Of a stretch of 64,000 nt of DNA, positions 38,262 to 49,100 are shown in pieces (the stretch's first letter is position 1; each line of letters opens with the position of its first letter). The position numbers and the translations under genes were made by a program. This stretch comes from Pilatotrama ljubarskyi (Eukaryota; Basidiomycota; Agaricomycetes; Polyporales; Polyporaceae): the NCBI GenBank assembly GCA_022385805.1, contig MU277693.1, positions 240,130-304,129 of the forward strand, in the 5' to 3' direction. Below the pieces are notes generated by a model. It saw only the letters and a list, made by a program, of their open reading frames with translations. It was not told the DNA's origin and did not search any database.

Positions 38262-39980
38262 TCAAGTATCCTGTACATAGTTCCCTAGGTTACACGCGTA
38301 CATCAGCATCCGCATAAGCAGACAGACACGCTATTCGAACAGCACGCACCTGGGAACACGCCCGTCCGCCCGTTCAGCCGGCCGGTCCACCAATCCTCGG
38401 TGCTGTCCGTGCGCTCGATGACCTCGATCCTATCCCCCGCCTTGAAGTCCAGGTCCCCGTCCGCCTGCGCAGCGAAGTCGTACAACGCCACGACGTACTG
38501 CGCGGCCGGCTTTGGCTTTGGCTTGACAGGTGGGGGCGGGGGCGGTGCCTTCTTGGTTGCGACGCTGAAGTTAGAACCGGCCGCAGGCGGGGAGTAGGGT
38601 GGCGGCGGCGCGGCGGTAGCCGACGCGGAACCGGGTGGCGGAGGGGGCTTCTTCGAGAAGGCCGAGGAGGAGGGCGAGCGGCTTCCTAGGCTGGACGTCG
38701 AGGACACCGTGGAGGAGCGGCCGATCGAGGACGGGGCGAGGCCGGAGTTCCCTCGCTGTGATTGTACCATTCGCGCTGGAGGGGTGGCGGTTAGGAAGGC
38801 GCACAAGGTGTATCGCGAGGGACCGCGTACCTGTGGAGATGATGCGTTTGGTGATGTTGAGCGCCTCGATGCGCTCGAGAGCATCGCTGCGCTGGGCCTC
38901 GTAGTCGCTTGCTATCTGGGCGGCCGGAACGGACACCTCGAACTTGCCCTCCGCGAAGCCGTTCAGCTTGTCCAGCATCAGGTAAAATATATTCAGTCTG
39001 CCGCGCGGATCAGCTTCTGGTGTTGGCGGATCGCGGTCAGGGGTACGTACTGCATGTAGTAGAATGAATGGAATAGCGGGTCGATGAACTGTGTCGCTTG
39101 GACAAGGAAGCGGGGGAGCTCGTTCTTCATGGCGGTGTTGATGTAGTCGTATTCGGTGGATGCAATCTCGAAGTCTTGCTCCAACTGGGGTCGGGCTGTG
39201 AGACGCCGGCTGTTGTAACGTTAGATACTATCACGGACCTTGAACAGGTTCTTCTCGTCATTCAGGGTCTTCTCTTTCTTGTCACGGAGTTTGGTCAAGG
39301 AGTTGTTGAAGCGGTCGTAATCAACGAGCTAGAGACGCCATTCGTTCATCAAAGGCTCGTAATTCAGAGAATATGACTCGATGAGCGAACCTTGTGTTCT
39401 CGTTTGGTTATGCTCTTCCGGATAGCCTTCAGGATGCCCTGGAACTCCTTGATCGGACCGACGATCCTGCTGTCGATCAGCTCTAGCTCGGGAACGATGG
39501 CAGTCTTGAGATCCTCGATAGCCGCTACGTATCCATCGACATTCGACATTGTATGCGCTGCTTCCGGATGCTTCGACTCGAGCCCGTACTCGCTCCCGAG
39601 CGGGTGGAATATAGTCGCGAAATGGGTGGCAAAGTCCGCGCCGTGCGTGAAGAGGTTCGTGACCGCTTCGGTGTACGCCTTGCTGTCCTTGAGCAGCTTC
39701 TCGGTGGCTTTCTCGATAGACTCGAAGCGGTGCGCATAATCATCGAATTCTGGGTCGGTAGACTCTGTCAGATAGGAAAGACGGGTGCGGGAGATCGGGA
39801 CCGGTCGCGCAGACGATTAGCGGGATCAAGCGAGTACGCGATACAATACAACGCACTCTTCGTCATGCCGACCTTCGAGGAAAGCAAATGCGGCGTCCTG
39901 AAACACTTCTATGTTACACGGTATGAACATGAACTAGACTTCAGGACATACCGCGCAAACGCCTTCTGAATGCCCTTCAT
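38262..39980 (-). CDS. Amphiphysin-like BAR-SH3 protein (Rvs167/Hob1 type)
   Basis: Eight exons (39980-39952, 39897-39857, 39764-39391, 39328-39239, 39184-39051, 38997-38831, 38775-38350, 38284-38262) encode 427 residues. The BAR domain covers about residues 1-250: it opens with [20 protein letters not shown] and holds [44 protein letters not shown] and [20 protein letters not shown] Ser/Pro linker follows with PPPPP and KKAPPPPPP runs. The SH3 domain (about 370-425) has ALYDF, the DLDFKAGD acidic loop, [19 protein letters not shown] and ends VQDT. Such proteins bend membranes at actin-driven endocytic sites. The final exon adds only seven codons including the stop but completes the SH3 GNYV motif. 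Confidence 0.95.
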
Positions 39981-40295
39981 CTTGAGATTCTACGCTGCTC
40001 GCTGCTGCTCTCTCGCTCGTATCTCTAGTCGGGCTGTCTATAGACAGGCGTAGTGAAGGGGAAAGACAAGATGTCGAAGACGAGGACTGGTACGCGCAGG
40101 GGGAGGAGGTGGCCAAGTGATCGCAGGAGCGCAGGCTGTGTGTGTGCCCAAAACGGGAAGTGAGTGGTTCCTGGCGGTACCGGCAACCAAACGCTCATCA
40201 TCGACATTTCATCCGAGTTCACTGCAGCGCTCATCGAGCATCATCTCTTCCACATCGTCCACTACAACGAGGAGCCTCGCTACTCAACATTCAAC
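39981..40295. promoter_or_regulatory. Divergent promoter region of the BAR-SH3 gene and SDO1
   Basis: 315 bp between two start codons on opposite strands, probably shared regulatory DNA. No clear TATA box. Confidence 0.5.
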
Positions 40296-41278
40296 ATGCC
40301 GATTAACCAGCCATCGAACCAGATCAAGTGTGATACCTGTCCGCTTGCTCTGCCCGGTCGTCTGAACGGCTAACGAATCCATCTTCTGCAGGCTCACCAA
40401 CGTCTCGATCGTCCGGCTGAAGAAGGGCGGCAAACGCTTCGAGATCGCATGCTACAAGAACAAAGTGCAGGAATGGCGCAGCGGAGTGGAGACAGACATC
40501 GATGATGTCCTCCAGATCGCCAACGTCTTCGTGAACGTCTCGAAGGGCGAGCTCGCGAAGAGCCAAGATCTGCAGAAGGCGTTCGGTACGACAGATACGA
40601 ACACCATCGTCAAGGAGGTATGCGGCCCATCTAGTCGATCGTGCGCCGTGCCTGTGAACAAGTTTCGTAGATCCTGCAGAAGGGGGAGTTGCAGGTCGGA
40701 GAGAAGGAGCGGGAGCACGACCTCTCGTCCATCCGTCGGGAGATCGCGACCCTCGTTGCGGAGAAATGCGTCGACCCTGCGACACAACGACCATACCCTG
40801 TTGGCGTGATCGACAAGGCCATGACAGAAGCAGGCTTTAGCGTCCGCCCCGGGAAGAACGCAAAGTCACAGGTCTGTACTGACGTCCGCCATCCGCAGCC
40901 GTTGACAAGTGCTGAACGTCGCATTATGTGCAGGTCTCGGAATGCATCAAGCTCCTCCAGACTCATTCGAAGCTTCCCATCCAGCGCGCCAGGATGCGCG
41001 TCCGCGTCAGCCTTCCCGTTGCTGACCTGGAGAAGGCGCGAGCCAAGGTACTCGAGGGCGCCGATGTCGTGGAGAAGGACGAACAAGGTGCAGATGAGTG
41101 GGAGGCGGTAAGAGAGACGTCCAACCGTCGCCCCCGCAGTTTCTTGACGCACTGGTCTCCCTAGGTCTTGCTCATCGACCCCAGTCAATTCCGCATCCTC
41201 AACGACATCTTGCAAAAGGAGTGCAAGGGACGCGGACGTCTCGAGACTCTCACGTTCGCCGCCACCGCGGCGAGCTAG
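40296..41278 (+). CDS. SDO1: Ribosome maturation factor SBDS/Sdo1
   Basis: Five exons (40296-40327, 40392-40617, 40671-40871, 40934-41107, 41165-41278) give 248 residues, equal to the family size. The N-terminal domain begins [20 protein letters not shown] and carries [18 protein letters not shown] and DIDDVLQ. The middle helical domain has [20 protein letters not shown] and [16 protein letters not shown]. The ferredoxin-like C-terminal domain holds [10 protein letters not shown] and ends [19 protein letters not shown] works with the GTPase Efl1 to release Tif6 from nascent 60S subunits in the cytoplasm. All junctions keep phase. Confidence 0.96.
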
Positions 41279-41876
41279 AGGCATCACCAGGTTGTAAACA
41301 AGGTGTGACAGAAGTGCTGTGCCGTTCGACCATGTATCACCATGTCTGTATAGGTAGACTCGATGTATTCCCAAGACCACTTTGCTAGCAGTCAAGTCCC
41401 CTCTCAGCTGCGGAGAGCGCGTAATGCCCCGGTCCAATTCGCTGACTGGCATTGATGGGCGCTTGTGTACACCGCATCGACAAGCGGAAGCAAACCCCGA
41501 AGAGCATGTTGCCATGTACCTGTATGGTGTTCCTGAGGACCTGGACTGTCAGGCCCCATACAAGGTACACTAGTACTGTATAGTCTGGCGTGTCGGCTCT
41601 GCTCACTTTCAATCTACCGTGACGGCCACGTCTTCGGAGGCATCGTTGCCCCGGCTGGTACCTGACTTGCACAGACCTGGGACTCCTGAGGACAGGATGG
41701 ACGGCGCGTTCGCGTCCCGAGAAGAGCGTTCCTTACATGGACTCGATGGTAACTCTATGGTACCAAAGGTATATAAGAGATGGTCGTCGAGTAAACCCAT
41801 CGTCATCCCCATCCGAGTCGTCTGCCGATTGCCTCAAGACCGTTGTGGCGCAAAGCTCATCCACAAACACATCAGC
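41279..41876. other. Intergenic region
   Basis: Between SDO1 and the HNH_2-like gene. A 64-codon plus frame at 41382-41573 has no recognisable content. A TATATAAG sequence near 41772 could be a TATA box for the downstream gene. Confidence 0.5.
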
Positions 41877-42994
41877 ATGGCTCACCCTCCACCACGGGAC
41901 ATAAAGATCTCATACCCCGGCCCCGGGGAATGGCTCAACAAGCAGATCATCCGTACGTCCTATCCACATGCACTCCGCCCGTGCAGACATTCACCGCTGT
42001 CGACGTCGTAGACACATGGTCCATGCTTAGCATCACCCCGACCATGCTGTACAAGATGGTCGGGTGTCGGGTGTGGATCAAGGCTGGCCCGGACGGCGCA
42101 TTCGAGGAGCCCGGCGAGAATACTTGGCTCGTCGTCTCGACTGCTCAACAGCCACAGCCTGTAGATCCAACATCGACCGACCCAGTTCCGGCCGGCGAAT
42201 ACAAGATCGTCATCTACGGGCAGGGTGAGTACGCACTATGCTCTTCTGATCAGGAGGCGGCGTCCTCAATTAGTGGATTCTGCACCTCCGCAGGACTCGC
42301 TCTCTATTTCAGATATGACCTGAACCAGTTGAACTGGGACAACGAGGAGAAGACGAAACGAGATCCCACTGTACGTCTAGCTGTCATCCCGAGCGCAGTC
42401 ACATAGGGCTGAATATCCCTGAATCAGTTCGCCACCCTGATCAGGGGCGTGTCTGTTAAGTGTTCCATCACAGGAGTTGCTGCGTCCCAAGACCGGATCG
42501 ACGCCCTGCAAGCCGCGCACATTTGCCCGGTAACCACTAACATCCAGATGGTAAGTCCCCACCCGCAAGTCTTTGCGGGAGACCTCGTACTGAACGCTTT
42601 CACCTGCTCATCAGTGGAACGTACTCGCACCGTACGTATCCGGTACGCAAGTGCTGATGACCAAGCCGTTCCTCGAATGCGTCTGGAACGGCGTGCTGCT
42701 TCGCGCCGATGTGCATATCGCCTTCGATGCGTTCGCGCTGAGCGTCGTGCAGGTCCCGGTACGTCTCCTCCCTGCTCCCTTGAAAGCCTTCGTTGACGAG
42801 ACTGGGCTGTCATGTAGGGCAACTGGGATTGGCGGGTCGTCGCTTTCCACCCATCGTTCGTTGATTACATGGGATCCGAGTTCAAGCTGCGCCAACCGGA
42901 CAACCAAGACGACCAGGAGAGGCTCGTCGCTACGCTCCAGCTCCACTTCTACTACTGCACGCAGAAGCTCGCCGGTTTCCCTTCCCCTGGCTAG
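41877..42994 (+). CDS. HNH_2-type nuclease-like protein, 5' end doubtful
   Basis: Five exons join cleanly: 41987-42224, 42294-42370, 42428-42550, 42615-42758 and 42818-42994. They encode WSMLSITPTMLYKMVG, then CSITGVAASQDRIDALQAAH, then WNGVLLRADVHIAFDAF, and end in the conserved-looking LHFYYCTQKLAGFPSPG. The C..TG, AAHI and NG..L..H.AFD blocks are the HNH_2 pattern, with His, Asn and His in the order expected for a metal-binding beta-beta-alpha nuclease core. A plausible first exon starts at the ATG at 41877 (MAHPPPRDIKISYPGPGEW), but it cannot be joined in frame: the only GT-AG pair is 34 nt apart and leaves the wrong phase. So either translation starts inside exon 2 (ATG near 42022), or the gene has suffered a small deletion. 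Biological role unknown. Confidence 0.6.
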
Positions 42995-44100
42995 ACCTGT
43001 GCCTCGAGTCCGCCGGTCAACCAGTGCGAAATGGCTTCCGCCCGTGGACATCCACAACTCGTGTATGCTTCTATGTTCAAGCTGTTTGAACCGTTTCAGA
43101 TGTATGATGATGACAATGCCCTGCATGTTTGGCAATAAATTAGGCGACGTCACCTGCTCGAAGGCAATCTGCGTTCCCTTTCTCATGCGTTTGTTTTGTG
43201 ACGTACCGAAGTAGATATGGCGCTGTGTCGCCACTGGCAGCGCGCGTGCCGTACCCATCCTGCGCAGAACCTCGCGTTCGTCGGTCTACTGCAGACGTGC
43301 TATCGAGTTCGGCTTCAGGGCCACCTCGTACTATGCGACGTTCGAGATGACCCGGCGAAAGGACTGGAGATCATGTGCCGGACTCTGAAGAGTGGTCAGG
43401 CTCATGATGAACACCTCGATAGCCATGAAGATTGTTGTCTCTTAGAGAAATCTAGACATGTGAGCGAAGTCACGGACAAACGTGTACTATGGCACGTACA
43501 CTCAGTCCGGATCTGTCCTTCTCGAGTGAGGACTCAGAGTGCGAGAATCATCATGATGATGCCTCGGTATTCAAATATTCAGGAGGGTGGTCAACTGATC
43601 CTGAATCCGTCAACAGGGAACTCAAAGATGTCTGAGATCGTGGCAAGTCGACCACGGACTCGGAATCACCTAACCGGCGACGGGTCGAAGGACGTACGTA
43701 TATGGCAGTCCTCAGTGTCTCCTAGGCCTGCTCATATTAAATCCCGATGGATTGAGGGAGAACGCGTCGCTTGTTCTGTGGTAAACAGGACTCGTTCGTC
43801 TGCGCATAGGACTCCTGACGCGGTGCCCAAGTCGTGCTTAGCTTCATTGTTCGCATTCTCGTCCGGTAACGCACACGGACGTGCAGTCACTGCACAAAAC
43901 ACATGGGTCTTACTCGGATAGCTGGAAGACTCTACACATGGAGCCAGTAGCTCACTCGAGTTTCTACCTGGATGCCGACAATCCCATGCACAGCTCACAG
44001 GCTAGTATGATAGCATAAGCTACGAGATGGGAGATAGAAGTATTAATGCCGTACCACGGCGGTACAAGCGCAAGAACCCTACAACGAGCCGCCTGAGCGT
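42995..44100. other. Intergenic region, no supported gene
   Basis: 1.1 kb. An acidic 48-codon frame from 43489 (MARTLSPDLSFSSEDSE...) has a protein-like composition but no partner exons, so it is not called. Nothing else seen. Confidence 0.4.
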
Positions 44101-45276
44101 TCAGGTCGACGGACTCTCACCATGTATAGGTGGGGCAGGCTCGGGGCCGGGTCGAGTGCCAGGCTCGGACTCATCTGGATGCTCTGGTTCATTAGGATGA
44201 GGCTCGGGCCCTGGAGTGGGGGGAGCGGGAGGCGGAGGGTCTGGGACGTGGGGATCGGGGACAGGAGGATGCGGGTCGGGAGTTGGAGGATGAGGATCGG
44301 GAGCAGGAGGGGATGGATCAGGAACATGAGGGTCTGGGGTGGGTGGATGTGGGTCCGGCGCAGGGGGTTGAGGTCCAGGCACGGGGGGAGGGGGATCGGG
44401 AATGTGGGGGTCAGGTGTCGGCGGGTGAGGTCCGGGCGCTGGAGGCTTGGGCGCAGGCGGCTACTCGGAGTCATGGTGAGTGGTAGTCGGACAAGATGAA
44501 TGCTGAAGTACTTGCCGTAGGCGGCTTGGGCCTGACCGGCACTCGCACCGGCATCCTGCGCTCGAGTTCCTCGTCGCTTGCAGCAGGCAGAGCCAAGTCA
44601 TGCTCATCCGCCTTGTCTTCGCAGATGGCTACATCGGACGTCAGTCTCCACTCCAAAGGACGCTTTGGCAAACGTACTCACATTGCCAGATGTCGACGTA
44701 GATCTCCTTCAGCCGCTTGATGTCGACCGCGGTTCCGTAGGCGTTCTGAACAAGGTTCTTGACTTCGTTCCGCTTCATATCTCTCACATCAGCGGAAGAT
44801 ATGACTATGGCGCTCGAGACGACGGTCTGGAGGACCGTTTTGAGGGTCTGCGCCTTGAAGTTGTATGCGAAGAACTGTGCGTCGACGCGGTATACGCCAC
44901 CGAGGGGACCTACGCCGATCGCGTAGATGTCCTGATGTGTAGAGGACGAGGATACATCTCCAAGGAGCACATCCATAGCCTGGGAGGTAATCGCGGTGAT
45001 TCCCTCGACGACGTTACCGGACACGAAGGCACCAATGGAGTCCTTGACTGTCTTTTTCAGCGCCGATGCGTCGTTGGAGACTTTACAGTCGATCCGGACA
45101 TTGGAGTAGAAGATGCGGCCGATGGGAAGATGCAGCTGATCCCGGGTCGCGAGACGGCCGCGGAAGACATCGAGGCGGAGCTCAGCGAGCTCATGGAGCT
45201 TCGCCATCTCGTCCTTGATCGCCTCGGGGTCGGCGGGCTGAGCCTCTTCTAAGATTTTAGCGAGGGTATTGCCCAT
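44101..45276 (-). CDS. Uncharacterised protein with a proline-rich PDPH-repeat tail
   Basis: Three exons (45276-44682, 44628-44516, 44460-44101) give 355 residues. The first 200 residues form an ordered-looking domain: MGNTLAKILEEAQPADPEAI, a middle rich in beta and Ala/Val segments (IGVGPLGGVYRVDAQFFAY, VVSSAIVISSADVRDMKR) and IKRLKEIYVDIW. I do not recognise it. The second exon is charged and ends RPVRPKPPT-like. The last exon encodes about 100 residues of PDPH, PPTPDPH and VPDP repeats. Intron 2 (44515-44461) fits only as GC-AG: the donor ACG|GCAAGT keeps phase 0 and the proline-rich composition continues across it. If it is not spliced, the protein ends at a TGA at 44471 after SDYHSP. Confidence 0.65.
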
Positions 45277-46135
45277 GATGGAAGATGCGTCGGTGTGCAG
45301 GGGACGATGATGGAGACTGTACACCATGTCCCGTCCTACTTATATACATTCGGGGCCGCGCTTCCAAGTACTGGCGGCGGAGACCTCGGTGGTCCTCCAT
45401 TGGTCCTAGTCCGACAGGTTGTAAGTGTCCCGGCGTATTACCTACCGGAAAAGAACCTGCCGCGTCCTAAATTGAATGCTTGACACTGGCAAGACAGCAA
45501 GGCACAGGTTCGCAGGTATGTTGAACACCCGCGAACGTTGGCGCCAGGGACGCACGAATAAATCTCAATCGTCGTGTTGTTCCTGACACGGCTCTTGCCA
45601 AAGCCGGCTCATGCAATGTACGAGCCCCAGCCCTCCCATTGTGTCAATACGTGCTAACATCTGCTGAGAGTGATAAGTATGCGGGAGCCACACTGGAGAA
45701 CGGACGTATGCGTTCCAGTTCGATAGGTAGCACGAGATGGTTGAAGAGTGGTTGAAGTCGGCACCGACGCCCTCCGACCAGTTTGCCAGCGGCCTCTCGC
45801 TTGGCCTCATGCCATCGACCTCTTTCGAGACCTTCATGCGGTGGCCTGCAGAGCTTGAACGTCTGGTCAATGGTGGGCATTATCATGAAGGCAGCATGAG
45901 TGCAAGAAGTGAAGCCACAAATTCTCGGAGAGCGGACCTGTACGGAACAACAAGCGAGCCACGTGGCAGTGGACGCCAGTCTTGTCCCCGCGAAATGCGC
46001 TCTCGCCGTCCTTTCACCCTTCCAAGCCATCATATACCCTCTCGTCGTCGTTCTTGTTGCTGTTGATTGGTCGTCTCTTGTCGAGTTCGGCAGTGGTCGC
46101 GTCGTACTCTGTGCTCCGAGTCAGCTTTGCCCGCC
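45277..46135. other. Divergent intergenic region
   Basis: 859 bp between starts of the PDPH-tail gene and the coiled-coil gene. No supported gene; it should hold both promoters. Confidence 0.5.
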
Positions 46136-49100
46136 ATGGTGTCCCAGCACCGCCAGCAGCCGTCACGGCTTTTCATCCCGCCCAACCTCAACGCCCAGCA
46201 GCCCATGTCTTTTGCTGAAAACGCGCCCTTGTTCTCCCCGGCATTGCCTACGTCGATCCAGCAGGGCATGCACCCACCCTTCGGTCTCGGTGGACAGGCA
46301 AATCCTCTTCAGACACCCATGCAGCCCAGCTTCTTCCCACCACAACCTGGCGCGCCTGGCAGACCGTCAATGCACCGAAGTCATCCCAGCGTGATCCAGC
46401 TGGCCGCTGCTGGCATCATGCCGCCGCCAGGGATGCCGATGACACCTCTCGGCCAGAATGGCTTCCCGTCACCAATGGTTCCAGGTCTGGCGCCCTTCGC
46501 ACCACCCTTTGTGCCAAGAAGCAAGCGGTCTGCGAGCATGAGCGTCGGCGGGCCTCCGAAGGCGGTACTGGGCGGGCCACAGCGCAAAGTGAGTCCACTG
46601 CCACCTCCGACCGCGGCGGCACCCCCGGCGTCTGTTGTCCAAAAGCCGAAGAAGGTCATCGTCAACTTCCCTCGCGAGACGATCCCCGGCGAGGGCGATG
46701 AGCCGCCGAAGCGTGCGTCTTTCGCTAGAACGCCTCTTCCGCCGTCGGAGGTCCCGGAGCAAGTCGAGGTCAAGTATCCGGAAACGAGCACTGTCGAACT
46801 ATACCCACCGGATTCGTGGAGATACCACTTGCCGCCAACCGTAGATGTCTTTCTTCCTGGCAAGGTTGGTCGTTCTCCGTGTCGGACGCGTCTTGAGCTC
46901 ATGAAATTGCTAGGCTGCTTGGGACACCATCAAGCAGAGAATCATTGAAGAGAAGTTGCAGCGACTGGGAGTCGAGCGTGGAGCTGGCAGCTCCGTCCCT
47001 CTTATACATGCACCCCACGCGCGCGCTGCCTCGGTGAGTTCGACCCATTATGCTCGCGCCTCGCTACTGACGTGCGGTCGCAGATATCGTCGCCAGCCGA
47101 TCCGGCGCTTCTCTTCTTCAAATTGAACAAGCTCCAGCAATCCCAGAACGCGTCGACAACGAATTCGCTCTCAACATCGCCCCAGCCGCCCACGCTCTCC
47201 CCGTCCCCTAATACCCTCCCGCCCCGTCTGCAGAATCGACACGGACATAGCATCTCGTTGGCGCAGCCGTCCTCGCATCAATCTTCGTTGTATAACTCGT
47301 CTCCGTCTGCTGCGTTCAACCCGTTCGGGCCAAACGCAACGCTCGGCTCCGATCAAGTATTGCCTCGTCTGTCCCCGGCGCCTCCTCCGGCGCCCTCAGA
47401 GACGATCCACGCTCCGCAGGGCCGCGTTCCGACGAACGTCTCATCGCTCGCGCCGCCGCCTGTGTTGTCGCGCCCGGAGAGCCGGCCAGACTTCATGCGT
47501 GGATTTGGCGTCGAGATACCTGAGGAAGAAGAGCCTGAGGAGGCGCCTCTCGCCCATGAGGAGACACAGGATGATGCGGAAGCTCTTGCAGACATGTCCA
47601 TGGCGTCCGTGGAAGAGACGGATCACGATGGAGACCAGGACGACTTGAGTACCGTCGCGCAGAGCAGGATGCACTCGAGACATGTGTCGAAGCTGTCGGT
47701 CGCTCTGTCGCTGCGGTCCGTTGGCGGGATGGTGGACGAGTCCGCGACGATCATGGAACACGAAGTTGTGCCGGTGCGAAGCCCAGCCGGCGAGCTGGAG
47801 GTGGAGGATCTGGATGCCGATGCGGACCAGGAGGCTGTAGGCGAGTGGACGGGCTCTGAAGATCTGCGCACCGCTGCCGAGACATCGGATGACGAGGTGC
47901 GTTTTCAGTCGTCATATGCGCATACTTTTGATACCAATCGATCCGCAGAGCATCGGCGAGTGGTCGAACCCGTCGGACGAGGAGCGTGCGCGGCAGGAGC
48001 GTCTTCACCGCCGCATGATGCGGCGCGTAAAGCAAGTCAAGCAGGAGCTCGAAATCCCGCGCCGGCTGCCCAATTTCCCCCGTCCGCCTCCTCTCCCTGT
48101 ACCAGCGCCGGTCATGGAGAATGGTGCAGACGACGACATTGTTTCGAACCCGAGCGACGAGGGCCACGCTTCTTTTGTCGATCCGTACTTCCCGCTACCC
48201 CAGTCCGACCACAGTGGCGTCGGCCGCCCCCTACCGCCCCTCCCGCACTCGCGCAGCGCGTCACAGTACTCGGCGCAGACTGGACACGATCCCGCACTCG
48301 CGCATTCGCGGCATCCCTCCGAGCAGTACCACACGCCGGGTGGCCTGCAGCCGCGCCCGGCTCGGCCGCAGTCAGTGGCACCTCGTACGGAGTCACTCAA
48401 TCCCCTGGCGAAGCCCTTTGTCTTTGGTTCAGCCCGCCAATCCGGATCTTGGGCCGCTGGCGCGTTCGCAAGTCCACCTACGGCGACGCCCCCCACGCAT
48501 ACCCGGGCGCCCTCCTTTGGCAAGCCGCTTAACGTCGCCGCCCCCGAGTTCAAGCCAACGGGCTTCACATTCCGGCCTCCGCCTGGTGTTCCTCAGTTGC
48601 AGTTCCCGCAGCCACAGCTGGCTCGGCCATTGCCTACGCCCCCGACTGCTGCGCCTGAACCTCCACGTGCCTCCCAGGGCCGCGAGAAGAGGCAGCGGCG
48701 CAGCGTCAGCGGCTCGATCGCGAGCGAGGACGAAGACGGACACAACACCATGTCGTCCTTCAAGTTCCCTCCTCCGGCCGACGACACTCGCAATGCACGA
48801 CACTCCGCCCCTGCGAGCCCTCCCACTGTGAAAGAGAGCAGTCTCAACGCTGCAGCAAAGCCGTTTACGTTCTCTGGTTTCGCAAGCACCCTGCCCTTCT
48901 CCGCGCAGAAGACGGAAGACGTCCCGCAGTCGCCGACGCTCAGCGACGATGAGGAGAACGACGAGAACAGGCCGCTGGTGTCGATGCCCGTGCCGCAGAT
49001 CGGTGCTGAAGAGCTGCCGTTCCCGCCTACGGCGAAGCCCAAGCGGGCACCGATCCCGCTCGACTTCAAGCACCCGGTCTCGACGAACACCGTCCCTGCG

